This document shows positions 55,991-64,000 of a DNA stretch of 64,000 bases, one piece after another. A program made the position numbers and the translations under genes. Origin of the DNA: Vibrio sp. CAU 1672 (GTDB lineage Bacteria > Pseudomonadota > Gammaproteobacteria > Enterobacterales > Vibrionaceae); assembly GCF_029223195.1 (NCBI RefSeq), contig NZ_JARHUF010000011.1, forward strand, positions 1 to 64,000. The letters run 5' to 3'. The notes under the pieces were generated by a model. The model saw nothing but the letters and a program-made list of their open reading frames with translations. It was not told the origin of the DNA and did not search any database. Each line of letters opens with the position of its first letter. Within the stretch, counting starts at the first letter, position 1.

Positions 55991-57022
55991 ATGGCTTTCT
56001 TTTCCCTTGCCTTTGGTACGGCAACTAAAAACCGCGACGGTAAAATCATCGAAGCGTTTTTCCCAAACCCGGTTCTCAATCCAAGCGAAGCACTCGTCAA
56101 TGCACTGGCAGCGGTAGCCGGTTACGAGCAAGGCAACCAAGCTATCGAGATCTCTGCCGCACAAAGTGCACAACTGGCAGGTGCATTTGAAGCCAATGGC
56201 GATGCAGCCAATGCGGCCTTTGCAACCAAAGCAGCCGAATCAGCCCAGCCGTTGGTACTGGTTATCCTCGCAACGGACGAACAGCCTCAGTCGGTGGCTG
56301 AAGGCTTCCTCAAGCTGCAGCTGATCTCTAACCGCCTGGTTAAGCCACACGGCACGGTACTGGATGGTATTTTTGGCCTGCTGCACAACATCGCATGGAC
56401 CAACGAAGGCCCAATTGACCTGCCTGAACTGGCGGATCGTCAAATTGAAGCGCGCCTGGCAGGCCGTACTCTGAGCGTCGATTGTGTCGACAAGTTCCCT
56501 AAAATGGTGGACTACGTGGTGCCAACTGGCGTACGTATCGCTGATACCTCTCGGGTTCGTCTTGGTGCACACGTGGGCGAAGGTACTACGGTTATGCACG
56601 AAGGCTTTATCAACTTCAACGCGGGTACCACTGGCGTAAGCATGGTGGAAGGCCGCATCTCGGCAGGTGTTGTGGTTGGTGACGGCTCAGACATCGGTGG
56701 TGGCGCCTCTATCATGGGTACCCTGTCCGGCGGTGGTAAAGTGGTGGTATCTATCGGTGAAAACTCGCTGTTGGGCGCAAATGCCGGTCTTGGCTTCCCT
56801 ATGGGTGACCGTTGTACCATCGAATCTGGCTTGTATGTCACTGCCGGCTCGAAAGTCCGTATGCTGGACTCAGAAGGCAAAGAAGTCGAAATGGTGAAAG
56901 CGCGTGATCTGGCTGGCGTTTCTGACCTGCTGTTCCGCCGTAACTCTGTCACGGGTCAAATCGAGTGTCTTGCCAACAAGAGCGCGGTTGAACTCAACGC
57001 TGAGCTACACAAAAACAACTAA
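55991..57022 (+). CDS. dapD: 2,3,4,5-tetrahydropyridine-2,6-dicarboxylate N-succinyltransferase (long form)
   Basis: DapD transfers succinate from succinyl-CoA in the lysine and diaminopimelate pathway. The 343-residue protein starts MAFFSLAFGTATKNRDG. A left-handed beta-helix region follows, with hexapeptide repeats (TRVRLGAHVGEGTTVMHEG-like and SIGENSLLGANAGLG). This longer form is usual in vibrios; the E. coli form is 274 residues. Confidence 0.93.
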   Translation: MAFFSLAFGTATKNRDGKIIEAFFPNPVLNPSEALVNALAAVAGYEQGNQAIEISAAQSAQLAGAFEANGDAANAAFATKAAESAQPLVLVILATDEQPQSVAEGFLKLQLISNRLVKPHGTVLDGIFGLLHNIAWTNEGPIDLPELADRQIEARLAGRTLSVDCVDKFPKMVDYVVPTGVRIADTSRVRLGAHVGEGTTVMHEGFINFNAGTTGVSMVEGRISAGVVVGDGSDIGGGASIMGTLSGGGKVVVSIGENSLLGANAGLGFPMGDRCTIESGLYVTAGSKVRMLDSEGKEVEMVKARDLAGVSDLLFRRNSVTGQIECLANKSAVELNAELHKNN

Positions 57023-57044
57023 GCTCTGAGTAGTCCGCATCAGC

Positions 57045-57079
57045 AAAAAGCCCTCAGCTCAATGAGCTGAGGGCTTTTT
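57045..57079. terminator. Bidirectional terminator after dapD
   Basis: AAAAAGCCCTCAGCTC (57045-57060) and its exact inverted copy (57064-57079) flank AAT. It separates dapD from the convergent HD-GYP gene. Confidence 0.92.
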
Positions 57080-57088
57080 CTCTCAGTA

Positions 57089-58351
57089 TCACTCGACATC
57101 AATAAAGTAAGTCGTCTGCGATGACGGGTTCAGATAGTGGTATTGGTCGAGGGTTAACTCATCCGCATCCAATACTTTCGCAATACTCAAATCAAAATCA
57201 GAAATATTAATGATCGCGGCCTCATCACGCGGCACATGTTGGTCGTAAACCAAAACGTATGGGTTCAAACGAGAGGCGTCGTTGGTTGAGATCACCACGC
57301 CGATTTGACGATCAGAAAGCTCGACAATCGTACCCGGGGGATAAACCCCGACAACACTAATCAGCGCCATCATATCTTTAACGTCATACAGCTCTCGACA
57401 CTCATGGTAAAGATAAGTTAATGCCTTATGCGGGCTGTACTGGCTATGAGCACCATTACAAAGATTGTCATAAGTATTCGCCAAAATGAGCACTCGCGAT
57501 AACGGATTAATCTGCGCTTCTGCCAGCCCTTTAGGATAGCCTGAGCCATCATTCCGTTCATGATGCTGACCAATCACCTTTAGTGCCGCATCGGGAAAGC
57601 TAGGGATCTTGGCACCAATTTTAAGGCTCTTATCAAGATGTGAGCAAAGCCGTTGCTGGTCATCCTCATCCAGCGGCGCAGGCTTGGACAACAGACTTAA
57701 AGGCAGCTTGATTTTACCAATGTCATGATACAAAGCAGCAAAAGCCACTAACTGACATTGCTTAGGGGTAAACCCTTTAGCCTGACCTATCAACACCGAT
57801 AACAACGAAACATTTAAAGAGTGGCAATGCAGCCTGTCATAACCGGCAGCATCGTTCATTAAATGGATAGTGCTGTTACCTTCTTTATTTACGTTCTTAT
57901 AAATACCACTGACAATCGACAGTGACTTGCTGATGCTGGGATTCTTGGCCAGCTGATCCTGATCAAAGATGTCCTGGACATCGTTAAGGGTATTAGCGAA
58001 CGCCTGCTTAGAACGGTGGATACGATCTTCGATCGCAGCTAACTGATTATGGCTGTCTTTCTTCTTTGACCACAGCTCCGCGAGCACTTCTTTACTCACC
58101 AGTTCGGTATCACTCTCAACATTCGGCTCTGGCATCCGCTCGCAACCTGGCTGCTCAGCAGGCTCATCGTGAACATCACTCTTGAGGGGATTGATGGTTA
58201 CGCTCTTCAGCCCTAAATGCTTAATGATTCTCAGCTGCTCATCATTCTTAATTTTAAATGAATTGAGTAAGAAGGGGTGCTGCCCCCATTTTAACGGGAG
58301 GCAGACATAGTGGCCGATCCGTAATTGTTCTACTTCAAGTCTGACTTTCAT
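57089..58351 (-). CDS. HD-GYP domain c-di-GMP phosphodiesterase (DUF3391 N-terminus)
   Basis: The 420-residue protein has an N-terminal DUF3391 domain (VEQLRIGHYVCLPLKWGQ) and a linker helix region. An HD-GYP domain follows with FAALYHDIGKIKLP (metal-binding HD) and HHERNDGSGYPKGL (GYP signature). All catalytic signatures are present, so hydrolysis of c-di-GMP is likely. It stands alone between dapD and glpK. With the two GGDEF genes it gives this window both synthesis and breakdown of c-di-GMP. Confidence 0.93.
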   Translation of the reverse strand: MKVRLEVEQLRIGHYVCLPLKWGQHPFLLNSFKIKNDEQLRIIKHLGLKSVTINPLKSDVHDEPAEQPGCERMPEPNVESDTELVSKEVLAELWSKKKDSHNQLAAIEDRIHRSKQAFANTLNDVQDIFDQDQLAKNPSISKSLSIVSGIYKNVNKEGNSTIHLMNDAAGYDRLHCHSLNVSLLSVLIGQAKGFTPKQCQLVAFAALYHDIGKIKLPLSLLSKPAPLDEDDQQRLCSHLDKSLKIGAKIPSFPDAALKVIGQHHERNDGSGYPKGLAEAQINPLSRVLILANTYDNLCNGAHSQYSPHKALTYLYHECRELYDVKDMMALISVVGVYPPGTIVELSDRQIGVVISTNDASRLNPYVLVYDQHVPRDEAAIINISDFDLSIAKVLDADELTLDQYHYLNPSSQTTYFIDVE

Positions 58352-58522
58352 GTTGGTTTCGCATCAAGAATCTAAAAAAAAGCACTTCCCTATCAACAGG
58401 GTTAAATACTACCTTTATTAGGTACTTATCTCACTCCTTTTACGTTCCCTACTGCTCCTTTTAATAGGCTAGGCAAACTAAACTATTGAAATACAATTTG
58501 ATATAACAAGAAAGACAACAGT

Positions 58523-60043
58523 ATGAAAAGTAACTCCAAATACATCATTGCTCTCGATCAAGGCACCACCAGCTCTCGTGCTGTGATTCTGGATCACGAT
58601 GCTAACATCGTCGGTGTCGCCCAACGCGAATTCAGCCAGATTTATCCCCAGGCTGGCTGGGTGGAACACGATCCAATGGAGATCTGGGCAAGCCAAAGCT
58701 CGACGTTGGTTGAAGTACTGGCTAAATCCGGTATCCGCAGCGACCAGTTAGCCGCCATCGGCATCACCAACCAACGTGAAACCACCATTGTGTGGGACAA
58801 AGAAACCGGCAAGCCGGTTTACAACGCCATTGTCTGGCAATGTCGCCGAACGGCAGAGATCTGCGAAGAGCTAAAGCGTCGCGGCTTAACCGAGTATGTC
58901 CGCGAAAACACCGGCCTGGTGCTTGACCCTTATTTCTCCGGCAGCAAAATCAAATGGATTCTGGATAACGTCGATGGCGCGCGGGAACGGGCAGAAGCCG
59001 GTAAGCTGTTGTTTGGCACCGTCGACACCTGGCTGGTGTGGAAGATGACCGAGGGCCGGGTGCACGTCACCGACTACACCAACGCATCGCGCACCATGCT
59101 GTTTAATATCAATGAACTGTGTTGGGATAAGAAGATGCTGAGTGAACTAGGCATTCCGGCCTCAATGATGCCAGAGGTGAAACGCTCATCGGAAATCTAC
59201 GGCCAGACCAACCTCGGCGGTAAAGGCGGCACCCGTATTCCGATCGCCGGCATTGCCGGGGATCAACAAGCGGCCCTTTTTGGCCAGATGTGTGTCGAAG
59301 CCGGCCAGGCGAAAAACACCTATGGCACCGGTTGCTTCTTGCTGATGAACACCGGCCAAGAAAAAGTCACCTCACAAAATGGTTTACTGACTACCCTCGC
59401 CTGCGGCCCGAAAGGTGAGCCAGCTTACGCTCTGGAAGGCGCAGTGTTTATGGGCGGCGCTTCGATCCAATGGCTGCGTGACGAACTGAAGATCCTGCCT
59501 GGCGCAGAAGATTCTGAATATTTCGCCACCAAAGTCGATTCCTCGAACGGTGTTTACATTGTACCTGCCTTTACCGGCCTTGGCGCACCATACTGGGATG
59601 CTTACGCCCGCGGTACCATTGTCGGCCTGACACGTGGCATAAATGCCAACCATATTATCCGGGCGACGTTGGAAAGTATTGCCTACCAGACCCGCGACGT
59701 ACTGGATGCGATGCAGGCTGATTCGGGGATCAAGCTGGCCAACCTGCGGGTAGACGGCGGCGCGGTAGCTAACAACTTCCTGATGCAGTTCCAGTCTGAT
59801 GTGCTGAACACCGAAGTTCACCGGCCGAAAATAACGGAAGTCACCTCACTCGGAGCGGCCTACCTGGCGGGTTTAGCGGTCGGATACTGGGACAGCATTG
59901 ACGAACTGCAGGACAAAGCGGTACTGGATCGCACCTTCGTTCCCCATGATGACGAGGAGAAACGCAACCGTCGTTACAAGGGCTGGAAGCGCGCGGTGAA
60001 ATGTACCCATGCATGGTCTGAACTGCATGATGACGATGACTAA
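58523..60043 (+). CDS. glpK: Glycerol kinase
   Basis: GlpK phosphorylates glycerol with ATP. The 506 residues open [15 protein letters not shown] (phosphate-binding), with [21 protein letters not shown] in the core and [18 protein letters not shown] near the C-terminus. glpD follows 86 bases away. No glpF uptake channel gene adjoins it in this window. Confidence 0.96.
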   Translation: MKSNSKYIIALDQGTTSSRAVILDHDANIVGVAQREFSQIYPQAGWVEHDPMEIWASQSSTLVEVLAKSGIRSDQLAAIGITNQRETTIVWDKETGKPVYNAIVWQCRRTAEICEELKRRGLTEYVRENTGLVLDPYFSGSKIKWILDNVDGARERAEAGKLLFGTVDTWLVWKMTEGRVHVTDYTNASRTMLFNINELCWDKKMLSELGIPASMMPEVKRSSEIYGQTNLGGKGGTRIPIAGIAGDQQAALFGQMCVEAGQAKNTYGTGCFLLMNTGQEKVTSQNGLLTTLACGPKGEPAYALEGAVFMGGASIQWLRDELKILPGAEDSEYFATKVDSSNGVYIVPAFTGLGAPYWDAYARGTIVGLTRGINANHIIRATLESIAYQTRDVLDAMQADSGIKLANLRVDGGAVANNFLMQFQSDVLNTEVHRPKITEVTSLGAAYLAGLAVGYWDSIDELQDKAVLDRTFVPHDDEEKRNRRYKGWKRAVKCTHAWSELHDDDD

Positions 60044-60129
60044 CCTGAGCAAATGGGCTTATAACCGAAACTCACGCTAGAATTTCTATATGCACCCAGC
60101 CCCCATTCGCTCATCAAGAGGTCAGATTT

Positions 60130-61689
60130 ATGAGTATTCATCACAACACGGCGACTACCGACTCATCCAGAGCCTTAGACGTGATCATCATTGGGGGCGG
60201 CATTAACGGCGCAGGCATCGCTGCCGATGCTGCAGGGCGTGGATTAACCGTGGGGTTGTATGAAGCCGGTGATTTTGCCTCCGCCACCTCATCCGCCAGC
60301 TCGAAACTGATACATGGCGGATTACGTTACCTTGAGCATTATGAGTTTCGTCTGGTTTCGGAAGCGCTCGCCGAACGAGAAGTGCTACTGCGCAAAGCCC
60401 CTCATATTGCCAGGGCGATGCGCTTTCGTTTGCCTCATCGCCCGTTCCTGCGCCCGGCGTGGATGATCCGCTGCGGTTTGTTCCTCTACGATCATCTGGC
60501 TAAACGCACCACCTTGCCGGCCAGCACAACCGTCAATCTGACTCTGTCTGGCCAGCTGAAACCAGAAATGAAAATCGGCTTTGAATACTCCGATTGCTGG
60601 ATCGATGATGCCCGTTTGGTGCTGCTCAATATACTGGCAGCAAAAGAGCACGGCGCGGAAGTGCGCAACTACTGCCGGGTAGAGCACGCCCGTCGTGACG
60701 GTGAGCACTGGCACGTCACCCTCCATGATGTCACCACCAATCAACGTTTCGAGCGCAAAGCAAAAGCGCTGGTCAATGCCGCCGGACCATGGGTCAAACA
60801 GTTCTTTGACCAAGGACTGGAGCAGACTTCACCAAGAAACATTCGTTTAATCAAAGGCTCGCACATTGTGGTCGACCGTATCCATACCGAGCCACACGCG
60901 TACATTCTGCAAAACAAGGACAAACGCATTGTCTTCGTGATCCCGTATCTGGATAAGTTCTCGCTCATCGGCACCACCGATGTCGAATACCGGGAGGATC
61001 CACGGCAAGTGGCTATTTCCGATGACGAGATCGATTACCTTATCGATATCGTCAACCAGCACTTTGTCCGTCAACTGAACCGCGAAGATGTGGTGTGGAC
61101 CTACAGTGGAGTCCGGCCTCTGTGTGATGATGAGTCAGACTCACCCCAAGCGATCACCCGCGACTACACGCTGGAGCTGGATGCACAAAACTCTCAGGCC
61201 CCGCTGTTGTCCGTATTTGGCGGCAAACTGACCACCTACCGCAAACTGGGCGAAGCTGCGATGAAGCAACTGGCTCCGTTTCTTCCCGGCATGGGCAAAG
61301 ACTGGACAGCCAACCACCCTCTGCCGGGCGGCAACTTCAGTGGCAGCTGTGAACAGTTAGCCAGACAGATCCACACCACCTACCGCTGGATCCCCGAGAT
61401 GCTGCTGGCACGGTATGTGAGCCAGTTTGGTACCCAGACCTGGGATTTACTCAGCGGCGCGTCCGGTGAAGACGATCTCGGCCACTGCTTTTCAGCCCAG
61501 GCCGGAGGGGTGTACCAGCGAGAAATTGATTACCTGATTCACCACGAAATGGCCCAGACCGATGAGGATATCCTGTGGCGCCGGACCAAGCTGGGCCTTT
61601 ACCTGAGCGAAAGTGAGCAACAGAACCTGACAGAATACCTCAAACAGAAACTGCAACACAAAATCGTCAGCCTGTCACAGGTCTGTTAG
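60130..61689 (+). CDS. glpD: Aerobic glycerol-3-phosphate dehydrogenase
   Basis: This membrane-associated flavoenzyme oxidises glycerol-3-phosphate and feeds electrons to quinone. The 519 residues have the FAD motif DVIIIGGGINGAGIAADAAG, then SSASSKLIHGGLRYLE, and a C-terminal domain. The ribosome site GAGG fixes the ATG. It is the natural partner of glpK upstream. Confidence 0.96.
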   Translation: MSIHHNTATTDSSRALDVIIIGGGINGAGIAADAAGRGLTVGLYEAGDFASATSSASSKLIHGGLRYLEHYEFRLVSEALAEREVLLRKAPHIARAMRFRLPHRPFLRPAWMIRCGLFLYDHLAKRTTLPASTTVNLTLSGQLKPEMKIGFEYSDCWIDDARLVLLNILAAKEHGAEVRNYCRVEHARRDGEHWHVTLHDVTTNQRFERKAKALVNAAGPWVKQFFDQGLEQTSPRNIRLIKGSHIVVDRIHTEPHAYILQNKDKRIVFVIPYLDKFSLIGTTDVEYREDPRQVAISDDEIDYLIDIVNQHFVRQLNREDVVWTYSGVRPLCDDESDSPQAITRDYTLELDAQNSQAPLLSVFGGKLTTYRKLGEAAMKQLAPFLPGMGKDWTANHPLPGGNFSGSCEQLARQIHTTYRWIPEMLLARYVSQFGTQTWDLLSGASGEDDLGHCFSAQAGGVYQREIDYLIHHEMAQTDEDILWRRTKLGLYLSESEQQNLTEYLKQKLQHKIVSLSQVC

Positions 61690-61828
61690 CCTGGCCTGCC
61701 AATCACAGACATTTTTTGTTTATCCCGCCAAAGCTCTTCAGCCGCGGCACCACGATTGCGCGAGCTACGAACTACAATGGCAGCAGACTCATTTTAAAAG
61801 CGATCTCACTCATGATAAGGACAGCCCT

Positions 61829-62767
61829 ATGAGTTTTATGATTGAACACTGGGATTTTTCAACCCCGGTCGCCACTCAACAAGCCACCACCACAGGCAAA
61901 ATAGCGACCGATCACTGGTATCACTGCGAACGATTACATCCGGACATACGTCGCTGGCTAGAGCACAACCAAGTGCCGCCCGCCACTATTGACCAGTTAC
62001 TCGCCGACGAGACCCGCCCGTCATTTCACCAACTGGATAACCAGGATTTCATGCTGATCCTACGCGCGGTCAACATGAACGAGAACGCCACCCCGGAAGA
62101 CATGCTCAGTATTCGCATTCTCTATTATCAAGGGGCTCTGATCTCGACACGAAAAATCCAGTCACGCGCCATTTTAGAAATTCGCCAGGCCTTAGCGAAA
62201 CAAAAAGGGCCGAAAAACATCACCAGTTTGCTCAACCAGATCATCGAAGGGCTGAACGGAAAAATTGACCTCTACCTCGACACCATCGAAGAGACGCTCA
62301 ATCAGTTTGATGTGAGCAATGAATCGACCTACAAGCACATTACTGCGCAAAAAGCGCTGATCTCAGTTAAGCGTTTTATTCGCCCGCAGCAGTATGCTAT
62401 CCGCGATTTATTAGAATCAGAATCGCCATTGGTCACCGCCAGACCCCACCAGTACCGCTTCGCCCATAACAACATCGTCCGGATCAACGAAACCATTGAC
62501 TTCTATCTGGGTGAGGTGGCGTTATTCCAGGAAGAGATAAAACTCGACAGAGACGATAAAACCAATAAAAACAGCTACCTGTTTACTTTGGTGGCCACCA
62601 TCTTTTTACCGACCAGTTTTTTGACCGGACTGCTGGGCATCAATATTGGTGGCATGCCGGGGGTCGAATCCTCAATGGCGTTTACCTGGTTCTGCGTCGC
62701 CCTGGTGGTGATCTTTGGTGGAGAATGGCTGTTACTCAAACGCTTGGGGCTGCTCAATAAACACTAA
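61829..62767 (+). CDS. zntB: ZntB-like CorA-family transporter
   Basis: The 312-residue protein has a soluble N-terminal domain, a long helical stalk (about residues 130-240) and two C-terminal membrane helices. The loop GLLGINIGGMPGVESS carries GIN in place of the CorA GMN, as in ZntB zinc transporters. The role in zinc transport is by family. The ribosome site AAGGA supports the ATG. Confidence 0.85.
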   Translation: MSFMIEHWDFSTPVATQQATTTGKIATDHWYHCERLHPDIRRWLEHNQVPPATIDQLLADETRPSFHQLDNQDFMLILRAVNMNENATPEDMLSIRILYYQGALISTRKIQSRAILEIRQALAKQKGPKNITSLLNQIIEGLNGKIDLYLDTIEETLNQFDVSNESTYKHITAQKALISVKRFIRPQQYAIRDLLESESPLVTARPHQYRFAHNNIVRINETIDFYLGEVALFQEEIKLDRDDKTNKNSYLFTLVATIFLPTSFLTGLLGINIGGMPGVESSMAFTWFCVALVVIFGGEWLLLKRLGLLNKH

Positions 62768-62777
62768 TCAAACCATA

Positions 62778-62808
62778 GATGAAAGGGGACTAGGTAGCCC
62801 CTTTCATC
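62778..62808. terminator. Inverted repeat between convergent zntB and nnrS
   Basis: GATGAAAGGGG and CCCCTTTCATC pair around nine bases. There is no T-run on either strand, so this could be a weak or factor-aided terminator. Confidence 0.5.
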
Positions 62809-62824
62809 ACCCGAGCAGATAAAT

Positions 62825-64000
62825 CTAACCTGGATGGCCGTCTACCCGCGGCGTGATCAACATCCAGCCAAATTGGCAGACAAACAGACCAAAGGCGCTT
62901 ATCCACAGCCCTCCACTGATGTTGATCCACAGCATCATGTTGGCCGGTTCAACGATCACACCCAGGCTGCGCACCAGTGCCGCTACGATCACGGCAGCAA
63001 ACGCCGGGCTCATATTTGGCCCCTGGTAGATCATCCGTCCGGTATGCCCCATGGTCACGCGGGCGATCATCGCCAGAATCAACCCGCCGAGCGCACCAAT
63101 CGCAAACAGGTGGAGCAGGTTATGGCTGGCAAACGCGTTCCCCCAAACCGCGCGTAGAATCAGACTCAGTGGTAAACACAGGTACGCCGCATGGAGAGAC
63201 CAAACCAACGGCTCACTCAAGGTTAACCAGGGCTTCCAGCGCAAAAAGCGCACCAGCTGAGCGCTACCGGCAAACAACATCAACGGATGTCCAAGCTCAG
63301 CAAACGTAACCGGGAAGAAGCTCAGCATGAACAGCATCACCAGAGGTAAGTTCGCCAGCCAGTCTAACCACACTAATGGCTGCGCCTTGTCAGCATTAAA
63401 CCGCCTGGCAGTAAAAAACGGGATCACCCGCCCGCCCATGACCGACAACAGCAAAGTGAACCACCACAACATGGCTTGCCATACCGCGGAAGAGGTAAAA
63501 GGTGGCATACCTTTGATCGTGGCATAACTGGCAAAATTGGCCACGATAGCCAGCAGGAACAGCGGAACAAAAAACAGGTTCCGCCAGCCTTTGCTGCGAT
63601 ACACACGGCTGCCCACCTCATTGGCAACCAGTAACAGAAACAGCGCTTCGATACTGCTGGTGACCCATAGTGGCACCGCTGTCCAAAGCAAAATTCGCGG
63701 GGCGAGCCACAAGCCAAACAACACCAATAACCGGTAGTGTTTGGTGCCGTTAATCCCTGTCCAGTTTTGTACCGCCGTCAGCACAAACCCCACAACAATC
63801 GCCATTGAAAAGCCAAACAGCATTTCATGAACATGCCACCACAGGGCCGGCACGCGGAGTGCATCAGGCTGGCCGGTTTGAAACATCCACACCCACACCG
63901 CGACGGCAACGATGGCATAAAGTGAACCAAACAAGAAAAACGGCCGGAATCCCAAGCGCAGCCATGCGGGAATTTTTTCTTCCACTTTTTTGTCGGTGAT
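62825..64000 (-). CDS. nnrS: NnrS family heme/copper membrane protein (start beyond window)
   Basis: The polytopic protein of at least 391 residues has the NnrS motifs AWLRLGFRPFFLFGSLYA, WWHVHEMLFGFSMAIVVGF and FALLHLFAIGALGG-like helices with conserved histidines. NnrS protects against nitric oxide stress. Although a GTG at 63985 could start it, the frame stays open (ITDKKVEEKIPAW) to the last base, so the true start is probably outside the window. Confidence 0.9.
   Translation of the reverse strand: MTDKKVEEKIPAWLRLGFRPFFLFGSLYAIVAVAVWVWMFQTGQPDALRVPALWWHVHEMLFGFSMAIVVGFVLTAVQNWTGINGTKHYRLLVLFGLWLAPRILLWTAVPLWVTSSIEALFLLLVANEVGSRVYRSKGWRNLFFVPLFLLAIVANFASYATIKGMPPFTSSAVWQAMLWWFTLLLSVMGGRVIPFFTARRFNADKAQPLVWLDWLANLPLVMLFMLSFFPVTFAELGHPLMLFAGSAQLVRFLRWKPWLTLSEPLVWSLHAAYLCLPLSLILRAVWGNAFASHNLLHLFAIGALGGLILAMIARVTMGHTGRMIYQGPNMSPAFAAVIVAALVRSLGVIVEPANMMLWINISGGLWISAFGLFVCQFGWMLITPRVDGHPG

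Noticed and set aside
1..64000. CRISPR arrays, tRNA or rRNA genes, prophage
   Set aside because: No regularly spaced direct repeats, no cloverleaf-like sequences and no phage structural genes were recognised on reading both strands.

Overview
The window is chromosomal DNA of a gammaproteobacterium, almost certainly a Vibrio. The grounds are a complete six-gene Na+-translocating NADH:quinone reductase operon with nqrM and apbE, an OmpK-type outer-membrane channel, a DUF2850 protein beside argA, a long-form DapD, and the E. coli-like order csd/tcdA/mltA/argA/recD/recB/recC. Base composition looks balanced (near 50% GC by eye), which would suit a higher-GC Vibrio, but I could not compute it and do not name a species.

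Layout. Bases 1-123 are the 3' end of an IS3-family element lying only about 20 bases from the end of an abgT-type transporter gene. Bases 1.7-9.0 kb hold trmO, proS, a DUF533 protein, yaeP, a DUF4250 protein, an NSS-family sodium symporter, a YggN-type protein and a Gre-like factor. Bases 9.0-12.4 kb hold a RecQ-like helicase convergent with dinB, which has a LexA box. Bases 12.5-19.8 kb, all on the minus strand, are the respiratory sodium pump nqrABCDEF followed by apbE and nqrM, the flavin-loading and maturation genes. Bases 20.2-24.6 kb hold bolA, rlmG and the yajG-ppiA-ampG run. Bases 24.6-27.8 kb hold a tightly packed minus-strand cluster: LON-like protein, four-repeat DUF4397 lipoprotein, ECF sigma factor, and a ChrR anti-sigma factor with all expected zinc ligands.

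The divergent ompK gene has a clear CRP site and a second inverted repeat over its promoter. Then come panE-yajL-csdA; two diguanylate cyclase genes that separate csdA from csdE-tcdA; mltA; two uncharacterised acetyltransferase-like genes; argA; a small 65-residue orphan protein behind a long, structured leader; and recD-recB-recC. The last part (51-64 kb) has a YejM-like membrane sulfatase-fold protein, a TDT transporter with a divergent LysR regulator, SOS-controlled yebG, dapD, an HD-GYP phosphodiesterase, glpK-glpD, a ZntB-like transporter, and an nnrS gene that runs off the window end.

Functional themes: sodium-based energetics (Nqr and the NSS symporter), DNA repair and SOS (dinB, RecQ-like, recBCD, yebG), c-di-GMP turnover (two GGDEF, one HD-GYP), and sulfur/tRNA modification (csdA, csdE, tcdA, trmO). 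Most of the window is ordinary core genome. The best candidates for something undescribed are the structured leader upstream of the 65-residue protein, the LON-like/DUF4397/sigma/ChrR cluster, a near-perfect 32-base palindrome upstream of trmO, and the GGDEF pair inside the csd locus. No tRNA, rRNA, CRISPR array, prophage or defence island was seen.
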